Origin: an uncultured Oscillospiraceae bacterium
GTDB taxonomy: Bacteria > Bacillota > Clostridia > Oscillospirales > Oscillospiraceae
DNA: 64,000 bases
NCBI GenBank assembly: GCA_947630375.1
Contig: CANRHH010000001.1
Coordinates: 1 to 64,000, forward strand
Direction of reading: 5' to 3'
Within the stretch, counting starts at the first letter, position 1. Each line of letters opens with the position of its first letter. Shown piece by piece: positions 53,729 to 61,641 of the stretch. A program made the position numbers and the translations under genes. The notes beneath the pieces are model-generated. The model was not told the DNA's origin, did not search any database, and was given only the letters and a program-made list of their open reading frames with translations.

Positions 53729-54481
53729 TCACAGGATCTGGATGCCCTTGCTCAGGATGCGCTCCGCCATCTCCGGGTCTATCTTGTCGTCCCCGACCAG
53801 GATATCGACCTTGCTGATCGGCAGCCGGTGGGGGCGGATCTGGAGGGAGAGCTTTGACGAGTCTGCCAGCAGCACGACCTTGTCCGCCCGGCCGAAGGCC
53901 CGGCGCATCATGGCGGCGGCCATCGGCGTCATATACGAGGGGCCCAGATCCGGGTGCAGCGTGAACGCGCCGGAAAAGCAGATGTCAAAATGCAGCTCGT
54001 CGATCCGATCCAGCGCGGCGGCGCTCTCCACGCGCATCACATTCAGATCCACCTCGCCGCCCAGCAGTTCCACCGACAGCTTCGGCAGGCAGGGGATACA
54101 GCTGACGGTATAGATCCCGTCGCTGCAGACGGACAGCTCAAAATTCGGCAGCAGCTTGGCCAGCTCCGCGCAGGTGGTCCCCGGCGCGAGAAAGATCGAA
54201 TCCCCCGGCCGGATCAGCGCGGCGGCCTTCTTGGCGATCAGCTTCTTCTCCGCCTGCTTTACATTGCTCCGGTAATAGTAGTTGAGGACAGAGGGCAGGG
54301 ACTTGGCCGCCCCGTGGGTCCTGATCAGCTGCTGGTTCTCGTCCAGATATTTCAGGTCCTTCCTCAGGGTCACCTCGGACACCTCGGGAAATTCCCGGCG
54401 CAGCTGCTCGATGCCGACGGTGCCGAACCGGTCCACCATCTCCACGATCGCCTGCCGGCGCTGCTCCATATTTCTGCTCAT
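53729..54481 (-). CDS. DeoR-family transcriptional regulator
   Basis: A 250-residue regulator: N-terminal helix-turn-helix (RRQAIVEMVDRFGTVGIEQL; SEVTLRKDLKYLDENQQLIRTHGAA) and a C-terminal DeoRC sugar-phosphate sensor domain (IFLAPGTTCAELAKLL; KVVLLADSSKL). Members usually repress sugar-use genes until a phosphorylated sugar binds. It lies 67 bases downstream of sulfatase 2 on the same strand. I infer control of all three units of the region through the shared TTTCG motif, with a phosphorylated sugar-like product as effector, which would fit the HAD phosphatase in the same region. Confidence 0.92.
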   Translation of the reverse strand: MSRNMEQRRQAIVEMVDRFGTVGIEQLRREFPEVSEVTLRKDLKYLDENQQLIRTHGAAKSLPSVLNYYYRSNVKQAEKKLIAKKAAALIRPGDSIFLAPGTTCAELAKLLPNFELSVCSDGIYTVSCIPCLPKLSVELLGGEVDLNVMRVESAAALDRIDELHFDICFSGAFTLHPDLGPSYMTPMAAAMMRRAFGRADKVVLLADSSKLSLQIRPHRLPISKVDILVGDDKIDPEMAERILSKGIQIL

Positions 54482-54548
54482 CCCACTTCACCGCCCCCGG
54501 CCCGCTTCATCGGCCCGTGTTTTCCGGCACCGCGGCGGGAGGCGGAGC

Positions 54549-56087
54549 TCACTGGTGGAAGATATGGCTCGTGACCTGCCCCTTGCCGCGCACTTTCTCT
54601 TTTGTCCCGTCAAATGCCGGATTGACGTATTTATTAAACCATGATTTCAGTTTTTCGTCAAGTACCGCGATCTGGGGGGCATAAGCGGCATCGTCGATAA
54701 AGTTGGTGTACTCGCCGGGGTCCTTCTCTAAGTCGAAGAGCTCGTCGGGCCCGTCCGGATAGCGGCGCACCAGCTTCAGCTTCCCGTCGCAGATCATGCG
54801 GGTGCTGCCGTACTCGTCGTAGACTACCGCGTCGCCGCCCTCGGGCTCCTCCCCCAGCAGCACGCCGGCAAAGCTCTTGCCGGGCATGTCCGGCGTGGGC
54901 TCAAAGTCGATGCCGGTCAGGTCCATGAGCGTCTCAAAGATGTCGTAATGGCTGGCGTTAGCCTGGGTGACCACGCCGGCGGGGATCGTGCCGGGGCAGC
55001 GGAACAGGCCGGGCACCTTCACGCTGGTGGCATACATGTTCACGGGGTAGGTGCCGTTGCCCTTGCCGAAAATGCCGTGGTGGCCCATGTTGCTGCCATT
55101 GTCGCTGGTGAACACTACCAGGGTGTCCTCGCTGATGCCGTCAGCCTCCAACTTGTCTAGCAGCCGGCCCACCCCCGCGTCCATGGCGGTGACGGCCGCA
55201 TAGTAGCCCCGCACACTCTCATAGCGGTACTGCTCCCAGGTCTCCCGGATGGGCGCGTAATTGGCGTGGATATACCGCACGCCGGGGTGAGGCTTCTTTT
55301 TCCACTCCTCGAAGCTCATCTCCACGTCCGGGCTCCAGGGGTGCGGCGGGTCGTGGGGGATGGAGTCAAAGGGGCAGTCGTTGTACATGTCGATGTACTG
55401 GGCCGGGTGGCACTCTTTGGCCCAGGGGGAATGGGGGGCGGAATAGTGCACACACAGGCAGAAGGGCCGCTCCTTGTCAAAGCCGTCTATAAACTCGATG
55501 GCCTTGTCGGTGATCACGTCGGTGATGTATTCGCCGCTCTTCATGACCTCCTCCCCGTTTTCCAGCACCACCGCATGGTAGTAGTCCGCGCCGCCGATGG
55601 CGCAGGTGTACCAGCCGTCCTCAAAGCCGGCCTGAACCTGGTCCGCCGCGCCCACATGCCACTTGCCCGACAGGGCGCACTGGTAGCCGTGGTCGTGCAG
55701 CACCTCGGTGAAGGTCTTGTGCCCGTCCAGATAGCGGATGGCCTTGTCCCCCCAGAGCTGGCTCTTGGGCCAGCGGTAATCAAAGGGCGTGTCCTCCATC
55801 TCGAACTTCTCCCGCAGGTCCTTGGACAGGCTGGAGTCGTTGATCTGGCCAAAGGCCAGCCAGTCGTGCACGCCGTGGGCAGAGGGGATCTTTCCCGTCA
55901 GCAGCGAGGCCCGGGCCGGGGAGCACACCGGCGAGGTGCAGTAGAAATTTTCAAAGCGCATGCCGGTCTCGGCGATCCTGTCCAGGTTCGGCGTTTTCAG
56001 CTCGCTGTTCCCGGAGCAGCCCATCGCCCACGCGCCCTGATCGTCCGTCAGGATAAACAGGATATTCTTGATCTTCCTTTTACTCAT
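54549..56087 (-). CDS. Type I sulfatase, cytoplasmic (sulfatase 2)
   Basis: A 512-residue sulfatase. KNILFILTDDQGAWAMGC carries the first metal-binding aspartates, and C55-S-P-A-R59 is the formylglycine motif. Near the end, ELFDLEKDPGEYTNFID is typical of the C-terminal sulfatase subdomain. There is no signal peptide. The ATG at 56087 follows GGGAGGAAAA. It is followed by the DeoR gene, and a candidate operator (56200-56214) lies in its promoter region. Confidence 0.93.
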   Translation of the reverse strand: MSKRKIKNILFILTDDQGAWAMGCSGNSELKTPNLDRIAETGMRFENFYCTSPVCSPARASLLTGKIPSAHGVHDWLAFGQINDSSLSKDLREKFEMEDTPFDYRWPKSQLWGDKAIRYLDGHKTFTEVLHDHGYQCALSGKWHVGAADQVQAGFEDGWYTCAIGGADYYHAVVLENGEEVMKSGEYITDVITDKAIEFIDGFDKERPFCLCVHYSAPHSPWAKECHPAQYIDMYNDCPFDSIPHDPPHPWSPDVEMSFEEWKKKPHPGVRYIHANYAPIRETWEQYRYESVRGYYAAVTAMDAGVGRLLDKLEADGISEDTLVVFTSDNGSNMGHHGIFGKGNGTYPVNMYATSVKVPGLFRCPGTIPAGVVTQANASHYDIFETLMDLTGIDFEPTPDMPGKSFAGVLLGEEPEGGDAVVYDEYGSTRMICDGKLKLVRRYPDGPDELFDLEKDPGEYTNFIDDAAYAPQIAVLDEKLKSWFNKYVNPAFDGTKEKVRGKGQVTSHIFHQ

Positions 56088-56199
56088 AGACTTTTCCTCC
56101 CATGATAGAATTTTTCGTTTCAGGTCCGCCCGGCCGCCCGCCAAGGCCGGTATGGACCCCCAGTGTTGTTATCATATCATACCAAAAAGAAATTTTAAA

Positions 56200-56214
56200 G
56201 TATCAAAACGAAAG
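56200..56214 (-). promoter_or_regulatory. Candidate DeoR operator B, upstream of sulfatase 2
   Basis: On the minus strand CTTTCGTTTTGATAC; it overlaps TTGATA, a possible -35 of the sulfatase 2 promoter (TATGAT boxes follow at about 56173-56183). The rest of 56088-56287 is AT-rich and holds no gene. Confidence 0.55.
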
Positions 56215-56287
56215 TTTTTGAGGAAAATTTTCCCGCCTGTTATCAAATTGGCCGGACAGGCGGGCATATGTACGCGATCTGATTATG

Positions 56288-57424
56288 TCATTTAGTAATC
56301 GTACCGGCAAGGGACCCGCCCCGGGCCACCCATTCCGCCATCTCCCGCATCCGGGGATAGGCGTAGGCAAAGAGCGCCTTGTAGGCCCCGCACCACTTGT
56401 TGAGCGCCGGCAGGCCGTCCAGGAAGGGCTCCCGGTCCCGGCGGCAGCCGCCCCGGCAGAGCCCGTACCACCGGCAGGCGCGGCACGCCTCGCTCACATA
56501 CAGGGAGGCCCGGCGAAACGCCTCCGCCACCGGCGACTTTTCCGCTTTGAAAAAGGACATCTCGTTGATATTCCCCAGGCGCCACTGGTCCAGCACATAG
56601 AAGTCGCAGGGGTAGAGCCCCCCGTCCGCCTCCGCCAGGTAGTATTGGGCGCAGCGCCCGCTCATGCCGCAGTTTTCGGGCTGCCGGCCGGCGAGTATGC
56701 CGATATAGTTGTCAAAATTCCGCACGCTCACGAAGCGCCCGGCGCGAAAGGCTTCGTAATACCGGTCAAAGCTCTTTTTCAGGAAAAACGCGTAGTCCTC
56801 CGCGTCCAGGGAATAGTCGGAGCGGGCGCCGTCAAAGGGGTCAATGCAGGCGATATACTGGATATAGCCCCAGGGCGAGAGGCTGTCAAACACCGCGTCC
56901 GGCTCCCGGGCCACATATCTGTTCACCACGCAGAGGATGTTGAAGTCGATCTCCCGGGCCCGGAGCTTTTCGATGCTCTCCAGCACCCGGCCGGAGGAGC
57001 CCGCCCCCTCCTGGTCCAGGCGCATCCGGTCATGGATGGCCGGGGTGCCGTCAAAGGACACGCCCACCAAGAAGCCGCCCTTTTTCAGCTCGTCCAGCAG
57101 CTCATCGCTCAGGTCATAGCCGTTGGTCTGGATTGCGTTTTGCACGCGCAGGCCCTTTGTGTTGTACCGGCGCACCAGTTCCCCGAACCGCCGGTAAAAT
57201 GCCGCCCCCGCCAGGCTGGGCTCCCCGCCCTGGAAGGCGAAGGAGACGGACTCCTCCGCGCAGCGCATGGCCCGGCGGACCAGGTTTTCCAGCGTCTCCG
57301 GGCTCATGCGGCCCATGGACTCCTGCTGCCGGTGCTGGACCACGTCGCTGTAAAAGCAGTATTTACAGCGCATGTTGCAGGCCGAGGACACGGGCTTTAT
57401 CATGATCGACAGGCTTTTTGGCAT
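56288..57424 (-). CDS. Anaerobic sulfatase-maturating enzyme (radical SAM, SPASM)
   Basis: A 378-residue enzyme that converts the active-site cysteine of sulfatases to formylglycine without oxygen. The radical SAM cluster motif is CNMRCKYC (residues 16-23), followed by SFAFQGGEPSLAG. The C-terminal SPASM region has many cysteines (CGMSGRC, CDFY, CRACRWYGLCRGGC) for two more Fe-S clusters. It overlaps the upstream sulfatase 3 gene by 25 bases, so both are made together, and would also activate sulfatases 1 and 2. Confidence 0.95.
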   Translation of the reverse strand: MPKSLSIMIKPVSSACNMRCKYCFYSDVVQHRQQESMGRMSPETLENLVRRAMRCAEESVSFAFQGGEPSLAGAAFYRRFGELVRRYNTKGLRVQNAIQTNGYDLSDELLDELKKGGFLVGVSFDGTPAIHDRMRLDQEGAGSSGRVLESIEKLRAREIDFNILCVVNRYVAREPDAVFDSLSPWGYIQYIACIDPFDGARSDYSLDAEDYAFFLKKSFDRYYEAFRAGRFVSVRNFDNYIGILAGRQPENCGMSGRCAQYYLAEADGGLYPCDFYVLDQWRLGNINEMSFFKAEKSPVAEAFRRASLYVSEACRACRWYGLCRGGCRRDREPFLDGLPALNKWCGAYKALFAYAYPRMREMAEWVARGGSLAGTITK

Positions 57425-58947
57425 GGTCCTCTCTCCTCTGTCAGCTCTTTTTCCGTGCCCCAGTCCCCCACCTGCTTGCTCATATCCGCGCCCTTGGGCC
57501 GGCCCACGCCTTTCACGGCGGCCTGCTCATACTGCCGCCACTGCTGCCAGAACTGCTGGCCGAAGAGGGTGCTCTCGTCCTCCCACTCGTCCCGGAGCCG
57601 GAAGAGCAGCCGGCGCAGCTTTTCGGTGACTGCCTCGTAGCCGGCGATATCGTAGAAGTTGTTCAGCTCCCAGGGGTCCGTCTCCAGGTCGAACAGCTGG
57701 CTCAGCTTCAGGTCCTCCGTGCGGTACTCCACTAACTTGTAGCGCCCGTCGGTCACGCCGCGGATCCGGGACTGGAAAGCGTAATACAGCGCGTCGCGGG
57801 TCACATAATTTTCATCCCGGAACATGGGGGCGAAGCTCCGCCCCTCCACGGAGGCGGGGATGTCGATCCCGCAGAGCTGGCAGAGAGTGGGGAAAACGTC
57901 CAGCAGGTACACCAGGCGCCGGTCCCTCCGGTCCGCCGGGATACCGGGGCCGCACATCACCAGCGGCACCCCCACGCTGTGCTCATAGATGTTCTGCTTG
58001 CCCATGAGCCCGTGCTGACCCACGGCAAGGCCGTTGTCCCCCGCCAGGACGATCAGCGTGTTTTCCAGCATATCCCGGTCCCGCAGGGCCTGCAGGACCC
58101 GGCCCACATGGAAGTCGATGTGGCTGATCATGGCATAATAGTCGGCGATATGGCGCCGGATCGCCTCGGGCCGGCGGGGGTAGGCTTCGGTGTTCTCGTC
58201 CCGCCCCTTGTTGGACCAGCCGCAGTTGACCACCGGCATGGCCATATAGTTTTTCGGCAGGCTGATCTTCTCCGGGTCATACAGGTTCCGGAACGCCTCC
58301 GGCATGGTCCGGGGGTCGTGGGGGGCCAGGAACGAGAGGTACAGGAAGAAGGGCTCCTCCCGGTCATAGCCGCGGATATAGTCCACGGCGGAATCGGCAA
58401 AGAGCTCCGTGGAATGGACGCCGGCGTGGATCTCCTCGGCCAGGACATGCACCGGCTGGCTGTTGGCAGTGAAATTCGGGGTAAAGCTGATCTCCCGCTC
58501 ATAGACGCCGGCCGGGTTGAAACGGTTCACCGGCACATTCCAGTGGTCCCACATCCCGCCGAAGAAGATGTTCTCTCCGCCGTCGAAGCTGCGGACAAAG
58601 CTTTTCACCCCATTGTGCCACTTGCCGGTCTCAAAGGCGTGGTAGCCGTTTTTCAGGAAGGTCTCTCCCATGGTGGCGTCGCGCTCCGGGATGTTCCGGC
58701 CGGATTCCTCCAGGTGGAAAAGCGTCTTCCCCGCGTTGAGCATAGCCCGGCTGGGCATACACACCGCCGAGGCCGTCCCCCCCGGGATGTGCGCGTTCAC
58801 AAAAGACGTGCCGGCGTGGACCAGCCAGTCCATGTGCGGCGTCTGGATCTCCTCATTTCCCAAGGCGTGGATCGTCCCGGCGCGCTGATCGTCCGTCAGG
58901 ATAAAGAGGACGTTCGGGCGCCGGCTCCCCTGCTGCTGTGTGCTCAT
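57400..58947 (-). CDS. Type I sulfatase, cytoplasmic (sulfatase 3)
   Basis: A 515-residue sulfatase with RRPNVLFILTDDQR at the start and the formylglycine motif C63-M-P-S-R67. The sequence TIHALGNEEIQTPHMDWLV resembles the start of sulfatase 1 (TIHALGNERIVTPALDSL), so these two are the closest pair. There is no signal peptide. The ATG at 58947 follows AAAGGAGG. It is the first gene of the unit with anSME and is preceded by a good promoter with candidate operators. Confidence 0.93.
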   Translation of the reverse strand: MSTQQQGSRRPNVLFILTDDQRAGTIHALGNEEIQTPHMDWLVHAGTSFVNAHIPGGTASAVCMPSRAMLNAGKTLFHLEESGRNIPERDATMGETFLKNGYHAFETGKWHNGVKSFVRSFDGGENIFFGGMWDHWNVPVNRFNPAGVYEREISFTPNFTANSQPVHVLAEEIHAGVHSTELFADSAVDYIRGYDREEPFFLYLSFLAPHDPRTMPEAFRNLYDPEKISLPKNYMAMPVVNCGWSNKGRDENTEAYPRRPEAIRRHIADYYAMISHIDFHVGRVLQALRDRDMLENTLIVLAGDNGLAVGQHGLMGKQNIYEHSVGVPLVMCGPGIPADRRDRRLVYLLDVFPTLCQLCGIDIPASVEGRSFAPMFRDENYVTRDALYYAFQSRIRGVTDGRYKLVEYRTEDLKLSQLFDLETDPWELNNFYDIAGYEAVTEKLRRLLFRLRDEWEDESTLFGQQFWQQWRQYEQAAVKGVGRPKGADMSKQVGDWGTEKELTEERGPCQKACRS

Positions 58948-58969
58948 GCGGGTCCCCTCCTTTGTAAAA

Positions 58970-58984
58970 CTTTCGAAACGAAAC
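58970..58984 (-). promoter_or_regulatory. Candidate DeoR operator A, upstream of sulfatase 3
   Basis: Minus strand GTTTCGTTTCGAAAG lies directly downstream of the -10 box, around the transcription start, where a repressor would block the polymerase. Confidence 0.6.
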
Positions 58985-58997
58985 CTTTTATACTTGA

Positions 58998-59026
58998 AGT
59001 ATAACACGTGACCGGCCTGGGCGCAA
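58998..59026 (-). promoter_or_regulatory. Sigma-A promoter of sulfatase 3-anSME
   Basis: Minus strand: TTGCGC (59021-59026), 17-base spacer, TATACT (58998-59003). A further TTTCG element (59036-59050) lies just upstream of the -35. Confidence 0.65.
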
Positions 59027-59050
59027 GGGGAAAACCTTTCGTAATAAACC

Positions 59051-59064
59051 TTACAAAATTGTAA
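59051..59064. promoter_or_regulatory. BceR-like response-regulator box
   Basis: TTACA-AAAT-TGTAA fits the TNACA-N4-TGTAA inverted repeat described for BceR-type regulators. It lies right upstream of the -35 of the two-component/ABC operon. Confidence 0.55.
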
Positions 59065-59065
59065 T

Positions 59066-59094
59066 TTGCCATTCCCCGGCGCGTCCTATATAAT
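59066..59094 (+). promoter_or_regulatory. Sigma-A promoter of the two-component/ABC operon
   Basis: TTGCCA (59066-59071), 17-base spacer, perfect TATAAT (59089-59094). Confidence 0.75.
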
Positions 59095-59131
59095 TGAAAG
59101 AAAGCCGGCACAGAAAGGGGCGGAACAAGCG

Positions 59132-59830
59132 GTGAAACGGCTGTTTTTATTGGAAGACGACCTCAGTCTCGTCAACGGTCTGTCTTTTGCGTTTGCCAGG
59201 CAGGGCTATGCCCTGGACGTGGCCCGGACGCTAAGAGAGGCGGATCTGCTCTGGGAAGAGGGGAAATACGATCTGCTGATCCTGGACGTGTCGCTGCCGG
59301 ACGGCTCCGGCTTTGTCTTTTGCCGGAAGGTGCGCGCCGTCTCCCCGGTGCCCATCCTCTTTTTGACCGCCTCCGACGAGGAGCACAGCATCATGACCGG
59401 TCTGGACATCGGGGGAGACGATTATCTCACCAAGCCCTTCAAGTTGGGGGTGCTTCTGTCCCGGATCAACGCCCTGCTCCGGCGGGCAGAGGGCTTTCGT
59501 CCCGCCGGGCCGGAGCTCAGCTCCAACGGGATCCGGGTGCTTTTGCTGCAGGGGCAGGTTTTCAAAAACGGCCGCCGGCTGGAGCTGACCGCCGCGGAGT
59601 ATAAGCTGCTGTGCTTTCTCATGCAGAACCCGGGGATCGTGCTGTCCAAAGAGCGGATCTTAGACCGGCTGTGGGATTGCGAGGGCAATTACATCGACGG
59701 CAACACGCTCACCGTCTATGTGCGGCGGCTGCGCGTGAAGGTGGAGGACGACCCCAGCGAGCCCAAAATGCTCTTGACCGTCCGCCGCATGGGCTATAAG
59801 TGGAATGTCACAGAGGGAGGCGCGTCATGA
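59132..59830 (+). CDS. OmpR-family response regulator of an envelope-stress-type system
   Basis: A 232-residue regulator: receiver domain with Asp52 in LLILDVSLPDG, acidic pocket EDD (8-10), Lys in TKPFKLG, and a C-terminal winged helix (LELTAAEYKLLCFLMQNPGIVLS). I chose GTG at 59132 after AAAGGGG, giving VKRLFLLEDD at the N-terminus. The kinase gene overlaps its end by ATGA. A BceR-like box in the promoter suggests that it activates its own operon. Confidence 0.92.
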   Translation: MKRLFLLEDDLSLVNGLSFAFARQGYALDVARTLREADLLWEEGKYDLLILDVSLPDGSGFVFCRKVRAVSPVPILFLTASDEEHSIMTGLDIGGDDYLTKPFKLGVLLSRINALLRRAEGFRPAGPELSSNGIRVLLLQGQVFKNGRRLELTAAEYKLLCFLMQNPGIVLSKERILDRLWDCEGNYIDGNTLTVYVRRLRVKVEDDPSEPKMLLTVRRMGYKWNVTEGGAS

Positions 59831-60864
59831 GGATCCTGGCAAACCGGGAGATCCGGGGTCTTTTTCTGGCCGTGGCGGGTATCTGGCTGGTCTTTCTCCT
59901 CCTGGCCGAGGGCGCCGTCTGGCATCTCTGCCGCCGGCTCTCCCTCGGTCTGCCGCTGCTGTCCCTGCTGGCCCTGGGGGTGCTCTGGGCCGCCGGCGCC
60001 CGGTATTTCAGGCGGCAGGACGCGGCCCTGGAGCAGGCGGTCTCCCAGATCGGCGCGGTCCTGGCCGGATGCGCGGAGGCCCGGATCGACTGCGACCGGG
60101 AGGGAGAGCTGTTCCGGCTGTTTCACGCCGTCAATTCCCTGGCCGCCGTCCTGAACGCCCACGCGGCCAACGAGCAGCGGGAAAAGGAGTTTTTGCGGGA
60201 CATGATCTCCGATATCTCCCACCAGCTGAAAACGCCCTTGGCGGCCCTGAACATCTATAACGGCCTGCTCCAGGGCGAGGCGGAGGAGGCCTCCGCCGTG
60301 CGGGAATACGCCGCCCTGTCGGAGCAAGAGCTGGACCGGATGGAGGCGCTGATTAAAACCCTGCTCGCCATCGCCCGGCTGGACGCTGGCTCCGCCGTCA
60401 TGGAGAAGAGCCGGGAAAATCTGGCCGGGCTGCTGCGGGACACGGAGCTGCGTTTCGCGGCCCGGGCCCGGCAGGAGCACAAGGAACTGGTGTTGTCCGG
60501 GCCGGAGGAGCTTTTCCTCCTCTGCGACCGGGACTGGCTGCTGGAGGCCGTCGGCAACTTAGTGAAAAACGCCCTGGACCACACCCAGGCGGGGGACACG
60601 GTCCGGCTGGAGTGGAAAGCTCTGTCCTTCTGCGCGCAGATCACCGTAACGGACAACGGAAGCGGCATCCACCCGGAGGATCTGTACCATATTTTCAAGC
60701 GCTTTTACCGCAGCCGCTTTTCCAAGGACCGGCAGGGGATCGGGCTGGGCCTGCCCCTGGCAAAGGCCGTCATCGAGGCCCACGGCGGCACCTTAGAGGT
60801 GGACAGCGTATGGGGAAAAGGCAGCGTTTTTACCGCGCGTCTTCCGATCCCTTCAAAATTGTAG
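59827..60864 (+). CDS. Intramembrane-sensing histidine kinase
   Basis: A 345-residue kinase. Two membrane helices (about 11-30 and 38-57) are separated by only a few residues, so there is no outside sensor domain. The phospho-acceptor is His132 in DISHQLKTPLAAL, and the ATPase boxes NLVKNALDHT, DNGSGI and GIGLGLPLAKA are intact. Kinases of this build usually sense through a partner ABC transporter, here encoded directly downstream. Confidence 0.92.
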   Translation: MRILANREIRGLFLAVAGIWLVFLLLAEGAVWHLCRRLSLGLPLLSLLALGVLWAAGARYFRRQDAALEQAVSQIGAVLAGCAEARIDCDREGELFRLFHAVNSLAAVLNAHAANEQREKEFLRDMISDISHQLKTPLAALNIYNGLLQGEAEEASAVREYAALSEQELDRMEALIKTLLAIARLDAGSAVMEKSRENLAGLLRDTELRFAARARQEHKELVLSGPEELFLLCDRDWLLEAVGNLVKNALDHTQAGDTVRLEWKALSFCAQITVTDNGSGIHPEDLYHIFKRFYRSRFSKDRQGIGLGLPLAKAVIEAHGGTLEVDSVWGKGSVFTARLPIPSKL

Positions 60865-60957
60865 TCTGCCTGTAAGGAGCCCGTAAGCTTCGTGTGCTAC
60901 GGTGCATCCTGCCCGGCACTGCCGCGGCAAGATCATTTGAAAAGAGGCGCAGCTATC

Positions 60958-61641
60958 ATGGATCTGTTGGAAGTACAGCATCTCTGCAAAACCTACGGCA
61001 GCGGGGAGGCCGCCGTGCACGCCCTGCGGGACGTGTGCTTTCGCGTCCCCAAAGGGGAGTTCGTGGCGGTGGTCGGGGAATCCGGCTCCGGCAAAACCAC
61101 GCTGCTCAATTGCGTCGGCGGTCTGGATACGCCCACGTCCGGCCGGGTGCGGATCGACGGGAAAGACCTCCTCTCGATGGACGACGGGCAGCTGACCGTG
61201 TTCCGGCGGCGAAACATCGGCTTTATTTTCCAGTCCTTCAACCTGGTGCCTGAGCTCACCGTGGAGCAGAACATCCTTTTTCCGCTGCTGCTGGACTATC
61301 AGAAGCCGGACCGGAAATATTTGGAGGATCTGCTGGAGGTCCTCAGCCTGAAGGAGCGGCGGACCCATCTGCCGGGCCAGCTCTCCGGCGGCCAGCAGCA
61401 GCGGGTGGCCATCGGCCGGGCCCTGATCACCCGCCCGGCGCTGATCCTGGCGGACGAGCCCACCGGCAACCTGGACACCCAGAACAGCGGCGAAGTGATC
61501 CGGCTGCTGAAAGAGGCGTCCAAAAAGTATGAGCAGACCATCCTCATGATCACCCACAACCGGAGCATTGCCCAGACGGCGGACCGGCTCCTTCAGGTCT
61601 CGGACGGCGCCCTGACCGATTTGGGGAGGTGCCGGGGATGA
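60958..61641 (+). CDS. ABC transporter ATP-binding protein (MacB/LolD type)
   Basis: A 227-residue ATPase with Walker A GESGSGKT (40-47), signature [15 protein letters not shown] and Walker [13 protein letters not shown]. These fit the MacB/BceA/LolD group that drives FtsX-type permeases. The ATG at 60958 follows AAGAGGCG. It overlaps the permease gene by ATGA. With the kinase and regulator upstream it forms a detection and response module, perhaps for antimicrobial peptides. Confidence 0.93.
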   Translation: MDLLEVQHLCKTYGSGEAAVHALRDVCFRVPKGEFVAVVGESGSGKTTLLNCVGGLDTPTSGRVRIDGKDLLSMDDGQLTVFRRRNIGFIFQSFNLVPELTVEQNILFPLLLDYQKPDRKYLEDLLEVLSLKERRTHLPGQLSGGQQQRVAIGRALITRPALILADEPTGNLDTQNSGEVIRLLKEASKKYEQTILMITHNRSIAQTADRLLQVSDGALTDLGRCRG

